Part shown: positions 1-7,779 of the stretch, piece after piece | How the letters are laid out: each line of letters starts with the position of its first letter | Position numbering within the stretch: the first letter of the stretch is position 1 | Notes under the pieces: model-generated | Told to the model about the DNA's origin: nothing | The model's input: only the letters and a program-made list of their open reading frames with translations | Database searches by the model: none | From: DAISVY01 sp036826635 | GTDB lineage: Bacteria > Zixibacteria > MSB-5A5 > GN15 > FEB-12 | Reading direction: 5' to 3' | Length of the DNA stretch: 64,000 nucleotides | NCBI GenBank assembly: GCA_036826635.1 | Contig: DAISVY010000012.1 | Span: 1 to 64,000, forward strand | Position numbers and translations under genes: made by a program

Positions 1-53
1 CAAAACGCCCAAAACTCTACTTATCAACTGTCTACTTGACAGGGAAGCTTACG

Positions 54-239
54 ATGTCATATAACCTGTACGGCTGCCTGCTCATGCTGGGCATGCAGGA
101 GCGGGAAATCGGCAACGCCGACGGGGTGGCGGAAGTGTTGAGTTACATTTACCATTACATGCCGCCGGAGCATCTTGTCCCGCCCGAAAATATCGCGCAG
201 GCAATTGAGATGCTGGAAGCCGAGAACGAAGGGATGTAG
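54..239 (+). CDS. small hypothetical protein (61 aa)
   Basis: This short ORF begins at the ATG at 54. An AGGGA ribosome-binding site at 41-45 with 8 bases of spacing favours this ATG over one 18 bases upstream. The product is an acidic 61-residue protein with no signal peptide, and I do not recognise a family. A hydrophobic stretch near the N-terminus (LYGCLLMLGM) is too short for a clear membrane span. The C-terminal half (PPENIAQAIEMLEAE) looks helical. It stops 5 bases before the first copy of the local repeat. Nothing in the neighbourhood points to a role. The ribosome-binding site supports expression, but the small size leaves real doubt. Confidence 0.4.
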   Translation: MSYNLYGCLLMLGMQEREIGNADGVAEVLSYIYHYMPPEHLVPPENIAQAIEMLEAENEGM

Positions 240-244
240 TAATT

Positions 245-354
245 GTAGGGCAGGACCGCTTGCGAACCTGCCAATGGTAGCTGGCGCAAAGAAGGTGGGT
301 TTGAAGACAAACCCTCCCTACGATCAAGAAGGCGGATTCGCAGATGGATACGCC
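245..354 (+). repeat. dispersed repeat, copy 1 (~110 bp, hairpin-rich)
   Basis: This is nearly identical to 1628-1743 and in the same orientation. It contains two inverted repeats: GGCAGG (249-254) with CCTGCC (267-272), and GGGTTTG (297-303) with CAAACCC (308-314) around an AAGA loop. It lies just downstream of the stop codon of the minus-strand lipoprotein gene, so it may also act as that gene's 3' hairpin. It has no coding content of its own. The length and paired hairpins suggest a REP/MITE-like intergenic element; mobility is not shown. Confidence 0.85.
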
Positions 355-364
355 CTACCTGGCT

Positions 365-1423
365 TCAATCAGTGAACTCTATGTCAGTTATCTTTGCGGA
401 GACATCTCCTTCTTTCCATTCCGTTGGTACTGATTCCGCTTCGTAAAAGTGACCCCGTTCCATCTGCCATATGTAGTTCGGTTTTAATGGCTTACCGTTT
501 CCGCTGAGGGAGTATTCGGTAACCAGCACAGGATGATAAACCTCTTCTGCGATTATCGTTCCTGTCGCATCTTTGAAATAGACTGTGACTTCTACTTCTT
601 TCAGAGTCCTGTTGCCTTCGTTTTTTAGTTTGAATTCTACTCCTGGAACCTCTCCTAAATAGGTCTTATAGTACTTAGCCCTGAGATCGTAGAGCTCTAC
701 ATTCCTTAAATAGGTTTGTCTTTCCTCAAATGACTTTATCTCTTTCTTTGTTTCCGTAATTCCTTCTTTCGCTTCAACCAATTCGCCATCAAGTTCTAAA
801 ACCTGCTCATATTTTTCTATGACCCCATGGAGCTTCCCGGACTTCTTGAGTTCCCTCACTTCAGCTAAAAGACCCTCTATTCTTGCGTGTTTTTCTTTCT
901 GTGTTTTTTCTGTCTCCCAGTCAAGAAAGACTTTCCAACCGCCTTGTTCCTTTACTAACTGGAAGGTTTCTTCATTAGTTACAAGAGGTAAATCCCCATT
1001 CTGATATTTTTGGGCTAAATATTCCTTCATTTCTTTTGCGTCTCCACCACCAAATGCTGACTTGAATGCCGCCCCCATGACGTCTACAATAATAACACCA
1101 AAATCAGGCAAGGTTACCTCAACTACCGCAGTCGCTTTTTCTCTTGTTTCCGTGACTCTTAGAATATTGAAAGAAACATCACTCAGAAGAGCCTTTGCAA
1201 AAGAAGTATCCTCTTCTTTATTTTCTGCGAGGTAATCATCCATACTTTTCACAGCCTTGTCCGTGGAGGATATATAGCCATAGGCTTCTTCGTATCGCCC
1301 TTTAAGAGAGGCATCTAGATATTTGCTTAACACATCCTTTGGGGCTGGCCTTGATAAGTTATCACAACCAACCATCGTCAATATCAAAAAACTTACTGTT
1401 ACGACGTAGGTGAAGTATCTCAC
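365..1423 (-). CDS. putative lipoprotein with FxLYD-like C-terminal domain
   Basis: The product is a 352-residue predicted lipoprotein. I start it at the GTG at 1421-1423 because AGGGAGG lies 5 bases upstream; an ATG 14 codons earlier lacks such a site. The N-terminus is a signal peptide ending in a lipobox-like LTMVGC. Residues ~25-150 resemble the small NTF2-like/DUF4878 fold of export lipoproteins. A charged, probably coiled-coil stretch follows at ~180-235. The C-terminal ~110 residues, beginning near VELYDLRAKY, look like an FxLYD-type beta domain. Base composition is unlike the neighbours: two sampled 60-base lines (601 and 901) are each 25/60 GC, against 39/60 at 2161. It lies between two direct repeat copies, which suggests acquisition. 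Its function is unknown. Confidence 0.75.
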   Translation of the reverse strand: MRYFTYVVTVSFLILTMVGCDNLSRPAPKDVLSKYLDASLKGRYEEAYGYISSTDKAVKSMDDYLAENKEEDTSFAKALLSDVSFNILRVTETREKATAVVEVTLPDFGVIIVDVMGAAFKSAFGGGDAKEMKEYLAQKYQNGDLPLVTNEETFQLVKEQGGWKVFLDWETEKTQKEKHARIEGLLAEVRELKKSGKLHGVIEKYEQVLELDGELVEAKEGITETKKEIKSFEERQTYLRNVELYDLRAKYYKTYLGEVPGVEFKLKNEGNRTLKEVEVTVYFKDATGTIIAEEVYHPVLVTEYSLSGNGKPLKPNYIWQMERGHFYEAESVPTEWKEGDVSAKITDIEFTD

Positions 1424-1627
1424 ATCAACCTCCCTAAGCTTAGCTCTACAGAGCTTGCAATACATTCCATTGAATCAGGAATTAGTAGGGCAGAATTGTC
1501 TTCGACAATCCCTCTAATAACACCTCCCCTATAGTGGCTATATACCATATTATGAGGATCTGGTCCATGATTTGTCAAGTTAAAAGCGAACCGCAGCATC
1601 GCTCTTTGCCTGCTGTACGGCAGTCTG

Positions 1628-1743
1628 GTAGGGCAGGTCCGTCTTTGTTTTCGAACCTGCCATCAGTAGCTGTCGCAAAGAAGGCGGGTTTGAAGACAAA
1701 CCCTCCCTACGATCAAGAAGGCGGATTCGCAGATGGATACGCC
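1628..1743 (+). repeat. dispersed repeat, copy 2 (~116 bp)
   Basis: This is the second direct copy of the element at 245-354. From the GTAGGGCAGG head to the GATACGCC end the two copies align, differing mainly in the first hairpin loop, which is 6 bases longer here. The GGGTTTG/CAAACCC hairpin (1686-1703) is conserved exactly. Together the copies bracket the low-GC lipoprotein gene. Confidence 0.85.
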
Positions 1744-1795
1744 TACAAGACTTGCGCACGAACCCGCCCGATCAGCGTATCGCCCGTCTTCCCTC

Positions 1796-1824
1796 TTGCA
1801 AATTGGGCGGCCCGGAAGTATAAT
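1796..1824 (+). promoter_or_regulatory. sigma70-type promoter for zinc-ribbon gene
   Basis: TTGCAA (1796-1801) and a perfect TATAAT (1819-1824) are separated by 17 bases. Transcription would start near 1831, giving a leader of about 28 bases with a CAGGGG-type ribosome-binding site before the ATG at 1859. Confidence 0.7.
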
Positions 1825-1858
1825 AAAAGATCAAACCTACCTTCGCAGGGGATTGCCT

Positions 1859-2248
1859 ATGTTCTGTCCCAAATGCCGATACGAGTATAACCCGGGAATC
1901 ACCATCTGCCCCGACTGCAACGAACCCCTGGTGGATCAGTTGCCACCGGAAGAAGAAGAAATGGACGAACTTGAATACGCCCACCGGGTGACGGTTCTGA
2001 CCAGCAGCGACCATCGTGTTATCCTGATGGCCCGGTTGATACTCGAAGAAGAAGGTATCCGGTGGTTCTCCGAAGGCAACGAGACGCTGGACGTTTTCGG
2101 TGGTGGCTCGGCAAGCCTTAACCCATTAATCGGACGGCCGATTGGAATCCAGGTCCTTGAAAAGGACGCCGAACAAGCCCGCGAACTCCTGGCCGATCTG
2201 GAAACCGCGCCGCAGTGGGACGCCATACCGGAAGAAGACGACGAGTAA
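1859..2248 (+). CDS. zinc-ribbon protein with DUF2007-like signalling domain
   Basis: The product is a 129-residue cytoplasmic protein. The start is the ATG at 1859, which places the first zinc knuckle at the very N-terminus (MFCPKC) and lies behind a clear promoter and a purine-rich ribosome-binding site. Residues 3-21 hold a C-P-x-C ... C-P-D-C zinc ribbon. An acidic linker follows. Residues ~40-115 (VTVLTSSDHRVILMARLILEEEGI) match the DUF2007 pattern, a small ferredoxin-like fold often called a putative signal-transducing protein. The true function of that family is not known. It is likely monocistronic, with its own promoter upstream and a 158-base gap downstream. The domain call is good; the role is not. 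Confidence 0.8.
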   Translation: MFCPKCRYEYNPGITICPDCNEPLVDQLPPEEEEMDELEYAHRVTVLTSSDHRVILMARLILEEEGIRWFSEGNETLDVFGGGSASLNPLIGRPIGIQVLEKDAEQARELLADLETAPQWDAIPEEDDE

Positions 2249-2406
2249 GTAAAAACCTCAGACAACAGCCGCCAACTCACCCACCCCCGCGCTGAAACAC
2301 GCAGGGAACGGTCGTTTTGGGCCTCCTCAAGGCTGCGCTTGTGCTGTTCTGCCCCGCCCCTTACATTGTTGTCGACGACAGGCAACAGATGGAAGGTGAT
2401 AGCGCA

Positions 2407-3354
2407 GTGACGGAAAAACAACCGGGCGACACGATACGGCACACCCTGGGAAAACTGTGGCGTTGGTGCAATCCACGACGCTTCTGGGATACCCTGTATT
2501 ACTACGTGTCGGGGCTGTGCCGTCGGGTCGATGAGCACCACATATTCCTGCAGGCGAGCGGGTTGGCCTTCGCCCTGATTACCTGCATCATTCCCCTGGT
2601 GCTGATTCTCCTGGCCTTTCTCGGCGTCATCCTGGAGCGACCGTCGATTGTCTCCCAGATCGACGCCTTCATTGACCGCGCTATTCCTTACAGCGAATAC
2701 GCCGCCTATATTAAGGGAATCGTAAACTCGCGGGTCGGCGAATTCACCGCTTTCAAAACACCGGCCGGCCTGATCGGTTTGGTCGGTCTCCTGTTTGCCT
2801 CCACGGGCTTGTTTTCCTCCATGCGCACGGTGCTGAACGTCAGCTTCTCACTAAAGAAAGACGAGCTGTTTCTGCTGGGAAAAGTACGTGACCTTGGCCT
2901 TATTCTGCTGGTGGCGATATTTGTGCTGCTATCAACGACACTCCTGCCCAGTGTTGACGTCCTGAAAGGACTGGCCGACAAAGTCCCGTTATTGCGCAGT
3001 TTCGAAGGTACTTACCTGTGGAACCTGGTTTTCGAAATCGCCTCTTTTATTTTGGTCTTTTTGATCTTTTTCGTTCTCTATTTTGCCGTCCCGCACGGGA
3101 TCCTTCCCCGCATGGTCGTGCTGATAAGTTCCTTCTCCGCGGCTGTTTTGTGGTATGCGGCCAAGGAACTTTTTGGTTTTTACATCATACACTTCGTCAC
3201 ACTGCGACGAATCTACGGAGCCTATTCACTCCTGATCGTGGTGGCGTTCTGGGTGTATTACACGGCAATCGTTTTCATCCTGGGCGCAGAAATCGGGCAG
3301 CTATACCGCGAGCGCAAAGCACAATTGCAGGCCAACGGCGTCCCCCCCAGTTAA
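2407..3354 (+). CDS. YihY/BrkB-family inner-membrane protein
   Basis: The product is a 315-residue polytopic membrane protein of the YihY/virulence factor BrkB family, once wrongly called ribonuclease BN. About six hydrophobic segments are visible, beginning with ASGLAFALITCIIPLVLI. Typical family features include the A-L-x-F-A-L-I-like first helix and the late YGAYSLLIVVAFWVYYTA segment. The GTG at 2407 is chosen because GGAAGGTG lies about 8 bases upstream. The ATG at 2389 would overlap that site, and earlier starts would add an unlikely N-terminal extension. The transported substrate, if any, is not established for the family. It converges with the methyltransferase gene across a 71-base gap. 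Confidence 0.85.
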   Translation: MTEKQPGDTIRHTLGKLWRWCNPRRFWDTLYYYVSGLCRRVDEHHIFLQASGLAFALITCIIPLVLILLAFLGVILERPSIVSQIDAFIDRAIPYSEYAAYIKGIVNSRVGEFTAFKTPAGLIGLVGLLFASTGLFSSMRTVLNVSFSLKKDELFLLGKVRDLGLILLVAIFVLLSTTLLPSVDVLKGLADKVPLLRSFEGTYLWNLVFEIASFILVFLIFFVLYFAVPHGILPRMVVLISSFSAAVLWYAAKELFGFYIIHFVTLRRIYGAYSLLIVVAFWVYYTAIVFILGAEIGQLYRERKAQLQANGVPPS

Positions 3355-3425
3355 CTCACAAGAACATCGCCGGTCGGATCATGTCGAGAGATCACCCGGA
3401 GGAATGCGTGTGGGTGGGTAAGTAA

Positions 3426-4100
3426 TTATGGGACAATAAATTCGCAGAAGAGGCCGGACTCGTCGACTTCCACAAGCCGAGGCGTTATCCCGAAGTATAT
3501 TCCAAGCTCCCGGAATTCCTCCGGAGAAACGGCTGTCCCTATAGTGCCGTCTTTGCACACGATATTCCCATCGCCGGTTTTTCCCCAGTCGATCTCACCG
3601 AGCAGACCGGCCTCGGATCGAAGACGAGCCCAGGCCAGACGCTGATCCCAGAATTTGGTCGAATAAGTCGAGAACATAAGGATGCCGCCGGACTTGGCCA
3701 CGCGCAGACTCTCGGCGATGAGATTGCGATGGTCGACATGCAAAGCGGAGATGCCGTTTTGAAGGCACACGACGGCATCGAACAGGTTATCGGCAAGAGC
3801 CAGTTGCGCGGCCTCCGTGCAGACCAAATGGCAATTGGGTGCTTCCCCGACGGTCCGACGAGCCAGACTGAGACTCGCCCGCGAGTTGTCGATACCGACA
3901 AGCAACCCGGCTTTCGATTTCAAACGGGCCAGCACCCGGCCGTAACCACAGCCGAGTTCCAGAACACTGTCCCCTGATTTTATCGTCTGAAGAACGTGCC
4001 GTATCTCGGCCTCAAGGTACTGCCGCACCCGGGGCGGAACTATTTCATAGGAGCGTTTGAGACGCTCGGCCGCCGGTTTGTCGGAATCGTCACCTGTCAT
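3426..4100 (-). CDS. class I SAM-dependent methyltransferase
   Basis: The product is a 224-residue cytoplasmic methyltransferase with a Rossmann-like fold. Motif I is clear (VLELGCGYGRVLARL, residues ~45-60). An acidic residue ends strand 2 (VGIDNS), and the post-I/II region is FDAVVCLQNGISAL. The acceptor cannot be told from sequence. The start ATG at 4098-4100 has no ribosome-binding site, yet a strong minus-strand promoter sits immediately upstream, so the mRNA is probably leaderless. It is divergent from the glycosyltransferase at 4211, and the two may be co-controlled. The family call is secure; the substrate is unknown. Confidence 0.85.
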   Translation of the reverse strand: MTGDDSDKPAAERLKRSYEIVPPRVRQYLEAEIRHVLQTIKSGDSVLELGCGYGRVLARLKSKAGLLVGIDNSRASLSLARRTVGEAPNCHLVCTEAAQLALADNLFDAVVCLQNGISALHVDHRNLIAESLRVAKSGGILMFSTYSTKFWDQRLAWARLRSEAGLLGEIDWGKTGDGNIVCKDGTIGTAVSPEEFRELGIYFGITPRLVEVDESGLFCEFIVP

Positions 4101-4108
4101 GTGCGTCT

Positions 4109-4137
4109 ATTATATCGCGCGGGACCGGTACGGTCAA
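4109..4137 (-). promoter_or_regulatory. promoter of methyltransferase gene (leaderless)
   Basis: Read on the minus strand, TTGACC (4132-4137) is followed after 17 bases by a perfect TATAAT (4109-4114). The expected start point, near 4102, is within about two bases of the ATG at 4100, so the transcript should be leaderless or nearly so. Confidence 0.7.
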
Positions 4138-4173
4138 GGCCGGCATGATTCCCCGACAGAACCCAGATTGTGG

Positions 4174-4201
4174 TTGGCACAACTCCGCGTTTGCGTATAT
4201 T
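4174..4201 (+). promoter_or_regulatory. promoter of GT4 glycosyltransferase gene
   Basis: TTGGCA (4174-4179), a 16-base spacer and TATATT (4196-4201) lie just before the ATG at 4211. The predicted start near 4208 leaves only about 3 bases of leader, again pointing to a leaderless mRNA. Confidence 0.5.
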
Positions 4202-4210
4202 GGCCGAGGC

Positions 4211-5344
4211 ATGGAGCAACCGACCTGTAAAATAGCCTCTTACTGTTCATCCCCTTCGTGGGGCGGACTGGAAATGAACGTTCTGCGGTTTCTCAAATGG
4301 CTGCAGGAACGCGGCTGGGATGTCCGCCTGTATGCCCACAGCGAGGCCCGTATGTTCACGCAGGCCGCAGTCTGGGGTATTGAGGCTCAGGCGATCAACG
4401 CCCACCGACGTTACGGGGATTTTCTCAATGCCTGGCGCCTGGCCCGTCGGCTTCGCCATGACGGCGTGCGATTGCTCGTCATTCATCGCAGTCAGGATAT
4501 GTTCCTGGGCGTTTTCGCTCGTCTGTTCGCCGGGAAAAAAGTGCGGCTAATCTACTCGCAGCATATGCATATCGGTGGGACAAAAAAAGATTTCTTTCAC
4601 TCGTGGCTGTATAGTCAGTTCGACGCCTGGGCCACGCCCGTACCGTGGCTGGCCGACCGGGTAAAGGAAAAGACGACCATTCCGCCCGAGAAAATCCACG
4701 TGGTCACGCGCGGACTGGAAACGGACAAATTTACCGCCGGTCAACCCGACAAGAGCGAAGCCCGCCGTCGCTATAATCTTCCGACAGAGGCTTTGATAAT
4801 CGGTCTGATCGGACGGCTGGACCCAAAGAAATGCCAGGATGTTCTGATCCGGGCATTAGCCCGCCTGCACACCACCGGCCATCGGGCGCATATTTTGTTT
4901 GTCGGCGATCAGACTTTTGACGAAGCCGACGAGTATGCGCAAGAAATCAAGCGACTGGTTCGGGAACTCGGTCTTTCCGAGTACGTTCATTTCCGACCGC
5001 ACGATGACCAGGTTCACCATGCCTACGCGGCACTCGATATTTTCGTGTTAGCTTCCAAATCGGAATGTTACGGCATGGTAACGATTGAAGCCATGACCTC
5101 CGGGCTGCCGGTCGTGGGGACAAGCGACGGCGGTACGCTGAGCATTATTCGATCCGAAGAAAACGGCCTGCTGGTCAGACCGAAAAACGTCGACGATCTG
5201 ACCGCCGCGTTGCTGCGGCTTATTGAGAACCCCGAACTGGCCGCGCGGCTGGGCAAAACCGCCCGCGAGGAGGCACTGGTCAAATACTCCCACACGCGCC
5301 AGTGTGAATCCTGGGAAAAACTAATAAGGGAAGTCGGCTGTTAA
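4211..5344 (+). CDS. GT4-family glycosyltransferase (GT-B fold)
   Basis: The product is a 377-residue cytoplasmic or membrane-associated sugar transferase. The N-terminal domain carries the glycine-rich acceptor-side loop (SSPSWGGLEMNVL). The C-terminal domain carries the donor-binding signature of family 4: LIGLIGRLDPKKCQDVLI, then the E-x7-E motif in KSECYGMVTIEAM, then SGLPVVGTSDGG. It probably adds a sugar from a nucleotide sugar to a lipid or polysaccharide acceptor; donor and acceptor are not predictable. I start it at the ATG at 4211 rather than 22 codons upstream, because the promoter lies between the two. The stop codon sits in the loop of an 11-bp stem. Confidence 0.85.
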   Translation: MEQPTCKIASYCSSPSWGGLEMNVLRFLKWLQERGWDVRLYAHSEARMFTQAAVWGIEAQAINAHRRYGDFLNAWRLARRLRHDGVRLLVIHRSQDMFLGVFARLFAGKKVRLIYSQHMHIGGTKKDFFHSWLYSQFDAWATPVPWLADRVKEKTTIPPEKIHVVTRGLETDKFTAGQPDKSEARRRYNLPTEALIIGLIGRLDPKKCQDVLIRALARLHTTGHRAHILFVGDQTFDEADEYAQEIKRLVRELGLSEYVHFRPHDDQVHHAYAALDIFVLASKSECYGMVTIEAMTSGLPVVGTSDGGTLSIIRSEENGLLVRPKNVDDLTAALLRLIENPELAARLGKTAREEALVKYSHTRQCESWEKLIREVGC

Positions 5345-5355
5345 GCCGACTTCCC
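5328..5355 (+). terminator. stem-loop overlapping the GT4 stop codon
   Basis: An 11-bp perfect stem (GGGAAGTCGGC, 5328-5338, with GCCGACTTCCC, 5345-5355) encloses the TAA stop in its loop. There is no good T-run on either side, so Rho-independent termination is uncertain. It separates two convergent genes and may serve both, or simply protect mRNA 3' ends. Confidence 0.5.
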
Positions 5356-5389
5356 CGATATTATCTGATTCCAAATCTGTTTTTCAATC

Positions 5390-7624
5390 TTACGGACATT
5401 CGGGCAGCGGCGACAGATCAATGAAAAGATGGTCGATCAGTCGCGTGAGATCCCCCATGTCAACCCCACCGGTCGCGTCGACATTGGCTTCGGCAGGACA
5501 GTCGACCGGCTCCAGCGAGATAAAGAGATGATCTATCAACACCGTCAGATCACCCATATCGACGGTCTGTTGCGGGTCATCATCGACATTACCCGTGGAA
5601 CCGACACAGCAACAGGCGTCCCCGATACCGTCACCATCGGAATCTTCCTGCCCGGGGTTGGCCACATCGGGGCAATTGTCGACACCACCGCAGAAACCAT
5701 CGTTGTCCACATCGTTTTCGGGATCAAGAGGACAGACATCGCAGCTATCCCCCACCTCATCGGAGTCAGCATCTTCCTGAAGCGGATTGTAAACAAAAGG
5801 ACAGTTGTCCTCGCCGTTAGCCACACCGTCGCCGTCGCCGTCATAACCACAGTCGTAGGCAAGAACGGTAAACGCGTCGATAGCCGCCTCGATGACGGCT
5901 CCGCCAAGTGTCAGGTCCGATGCCTCGAACCGGACCTTCATCTGATCGGTCGGGGTCATGTAGTCCCCGACCCAGAAAGAGTGTTCAACCCATCCGCCGG
6001 ACGATTCCGTTATCGGTCCGACCGACTCCACGTTTGTCCAGGTCCCGCCGTTATCATTGGACAAAGATACCAGAAACATATTTTCATGAGGATCGTGTCC
6101 CCAGTCGTTGCAGTACCAGCGCGCATAACTGACCAACCCGTCGCGGCCGGCCAGATCGAATACCGGCGATACCAGGTAGGCATAGCCTTCGTCCACGTCA
6201 CAACCGCTCTGATTGCAGGTAACGAAACACTGCCCCGAACCGTCGTAATCGGACGGCGGGTCACCGCGGTCGTCGTTGACCGGCACACCCCGCTCCCATT
6301 GACCGGTACCGGCATCCCCCCAGGTTGTCCAGCCTTTATCGCTTTCGAAATTATCACTCATGGTCATCAGGGTATCAGTATAGGGAACGATACGAAGCGC
6401 GTAGGCCGGCGACGGATCGTACAGCCGCCCCTTGCTCTCTTCCACGACGCTGACGTAATAGGTCAGTTCCTCACCGCACGAAACCAGAGGAAGCTGGGCC
6501 GTGTAATGATTGGTACTCGTTTGATCCATGGCCGCGAACAGATACCCGGAACCATTGAGCGAATAATGAACCAGACCGGTGCCCGGAACCGGTGACCCCC
6601 CGTTGACACCTTCCACCACCACATCAAAACTCAACTGCTGACCGGGAGCTACTTCCTTGGGGCGTCCGACCGGATAGTCGAAAGTCATTTTCGGCACCCC
6701 GTTGTAAACAACGTAGCAGGCAGCATAACCGATGTTGGAGCAATCATAGGGGATACGCATGTAACCGCCATCTTCTCCCCAACCGGTTCCCCAGGAATTA
6801 CGAAGGAACCAGACGCCATTTTCGCCCTGATTGTCGTCCCATCCCACCAGCACAACGGAATGATTTACCGTTCCGGTCTCACAGGCGTTGAATATGCCGC
6901 CGCCGTACGTCTGCATGGCCCAGTTGGATCGTACGGAAACCGAAACCGGACCGTGGGTTATTATGGCATACTTGACGGCTTCCTCATCGCAGTATTTCTC
7001 ACCACTGCCGATAAACGACCAGGAATCGATAACGTAAGGATGAGGGAAAGGACACTCGCAATCGACATCGGCCGCGACATAGGGGAATGACGACTCGTAT
7101 ACGGCACCGACACTGTCGCAATAGTCCTCTTTCCACTCGTGGTAATCGTGAGCAAACCAGCCACCGTCACAACTCCAGCCCTCGTAGTTGCAACTGACCA
7201 GGAACTGCTCGGACAGATCGACGGTGTAATCATCGACTATTTTGACCAGGCATTCGAGTACTCCGACCGTGGCAAAAGCCCAACAACTCCCGCAGCCTCC
7301 CTGGTTTCGGCAGGACGGCAGAGTGGTGGAATCGCGCCAGTCGAATCGAGCCGGCAAATCGTCTTTGGGCGTGCAGGGATCGAAACGGGCGTATTTCTGC
7401 CAGTTCGGTGGTTCGACCAAACCGCACAGGTCTTCCAGGGCATAGTCGGTAGCCGGAGTCTTGGTCACGACAAACGTCCAGCCTTCTTCCCTGCCTTGTT
7501 GCTGCAAAGCCGCGATATCCTCCGTCGACAATTGAGCGCTGGCCGAGCCCGTGGTCAGAAGAGCCGCAAGAATCACGATGACTGCCATACCCGCCCCTCT
7601 GTTGATACCCCGCCGATGCAACAC
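5390..7624 (-). CDS. secreted papain-family (C1A) cysteine protease with dockerin-like tail
   Basis: The product is a 744-residue exported protease. The GTG start at 7622-7624 follows AAAGGAG by 6 bases and leads into a signal peptide ending near SASAQ. A short propeptide precedes the C1 domain, which has the oxyanion Gln in NQGGCGSCWAF, Cys114, His255 (VNHSVVLVGW) and Asn276 (RNSWGTGWG), so it should be active. Residues ~340-590 form beta-sandwich/MAM-like modules. Residues ~590-680 are calcium-binding thrombospondin-3-like repeats (DGDGDGVANGEDNCP). The last ~65 residues are two dockerin-like half repeats (VDMGDLTxLIDHLF) ending in Cys-Pro. It is paralogous to the next gene upstream and has its own strong promoter. 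Confidence 0.9.
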   Translation of the reverse strand: MLHRRGINRGAGMAVIVILAALLTTGSASAQLSTEDIAALQQQGREEGWTFVVTKTPATDYALEDLCGLVEPPNWQKYARFDPCTPKDDLPARFDWRDSTTLPSCRNQGGCGSCWAFATVGVLECLVKIVDDYTVDLSEQFLVSCNYEGWSCDGGWFAHDYHEWKEDYCDSVGAVYESSFPYVAADVDCECPFPHPYVIDSWSFIGSGEKYCDEEAVKYAIITHGPVSVSVRSNWAMQTYGGGIFNACETGTVNHSVVLVGWDDNQGENGVWFLRNSWGTGWGEDGGYMRIPYDCSNIGYAACYVVYNGVPKMTFDYPVGRPKEVAPGQQLSFDVVVEGVNGGSPVPGTGLVHYSLNGSGYLFAAMDQTSTNHYTAQLPLVSCGEELTYYVSVVEESKGRLYDPSPAYALRIVPYTDTLMTMSDNFESDKGWTTWGDAGTGQWERGVPVNDDRGDPPSDYDGSGQCFVTCNQSGCDVDEGYAYLVSPVFDLAGRDGLVSYARWYCNDWGHDPHENMFLVSLSNDNGGTWTNVESVGPITESSGGWVEHSFWVGDYMTPTDQMKVRFEASDLTLGGAVIEAAIDAFTVLAYDCGYDGDGDGVANGEDNCPFVYNPLQEDADSDEVGDSCDVCPLDPENDVDNDGFCGGVDNCPDVANPGQEDSDGDGIGDACCCVGSTGNVDDDPQQTVDMGDLTVLIDHLFISLEPVDCPAEANVDATGGVDMGDLTRLIDHLFIDLSPLPECP

Positions 7625-7730
7625 AGCAAACTCCTTTCGAAAAGACGAAATCAAAACGAAGTAATCGGGACTTCCGCCGTACACCCGCCTATTTACGCCG
7701 GATTTCACGCTAAGCCGTAATCTTAAAACA

Positions 7731-7758
7731 AATATAACCAGCCTTTTAATCCTGTCAA
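7731..7758 (-). promoter_or_regulatory. promoter of first papain-like protease gene
   Basis: On the minus strand, a perfect TTGACA (7753-7758) is spaced 16 bases from TATATT (7731-7736). Transcription would begin near 7724, leaving a leader of about 100 bases. The site lies between the two protease genes, so the downstream gene need not depend on its neighbour. Confidence 0.7.
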
Positions 7759-7779
7759 GCACCCTCCGTGATCAGCCGC

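Larger units (their letters stand above)
1424..1858. other. intergenic region with repeat and promoter
   Basis: This gene-free stretch of 435 bases holds four things. A 14-bp palindrome (AGCTCT-AC-AGAGCT) lies at 1442-1455. A third GTAGGGCAG repeat head at 1485-1493 is followed by an ATTGTC-TTC-GACAAT hairpin at 1495-1509. The second repeat copy is at 1628-1743, and a promoter for the downstream zinc-ribbon gene is at 1796-1824. Short ORFs here overlap the repeat and have no credible start, so I do not call them. Confidence 0.6.

Noticed and set aside
1534..1858. ORFs across the second repeat copy
   Set aside because: They are created by the repeat and lack a ribosome-binding site. The promoter at 1796-1824 lies inside them.
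5429..6595. 388-codon plus-strand ORF
   Set aside because: It is wholly antisense to the first papain-like protease, has no ribosome-binding site and encodes a low-complexity Ile/Val/Arg-rich protein typical of antisense frames.
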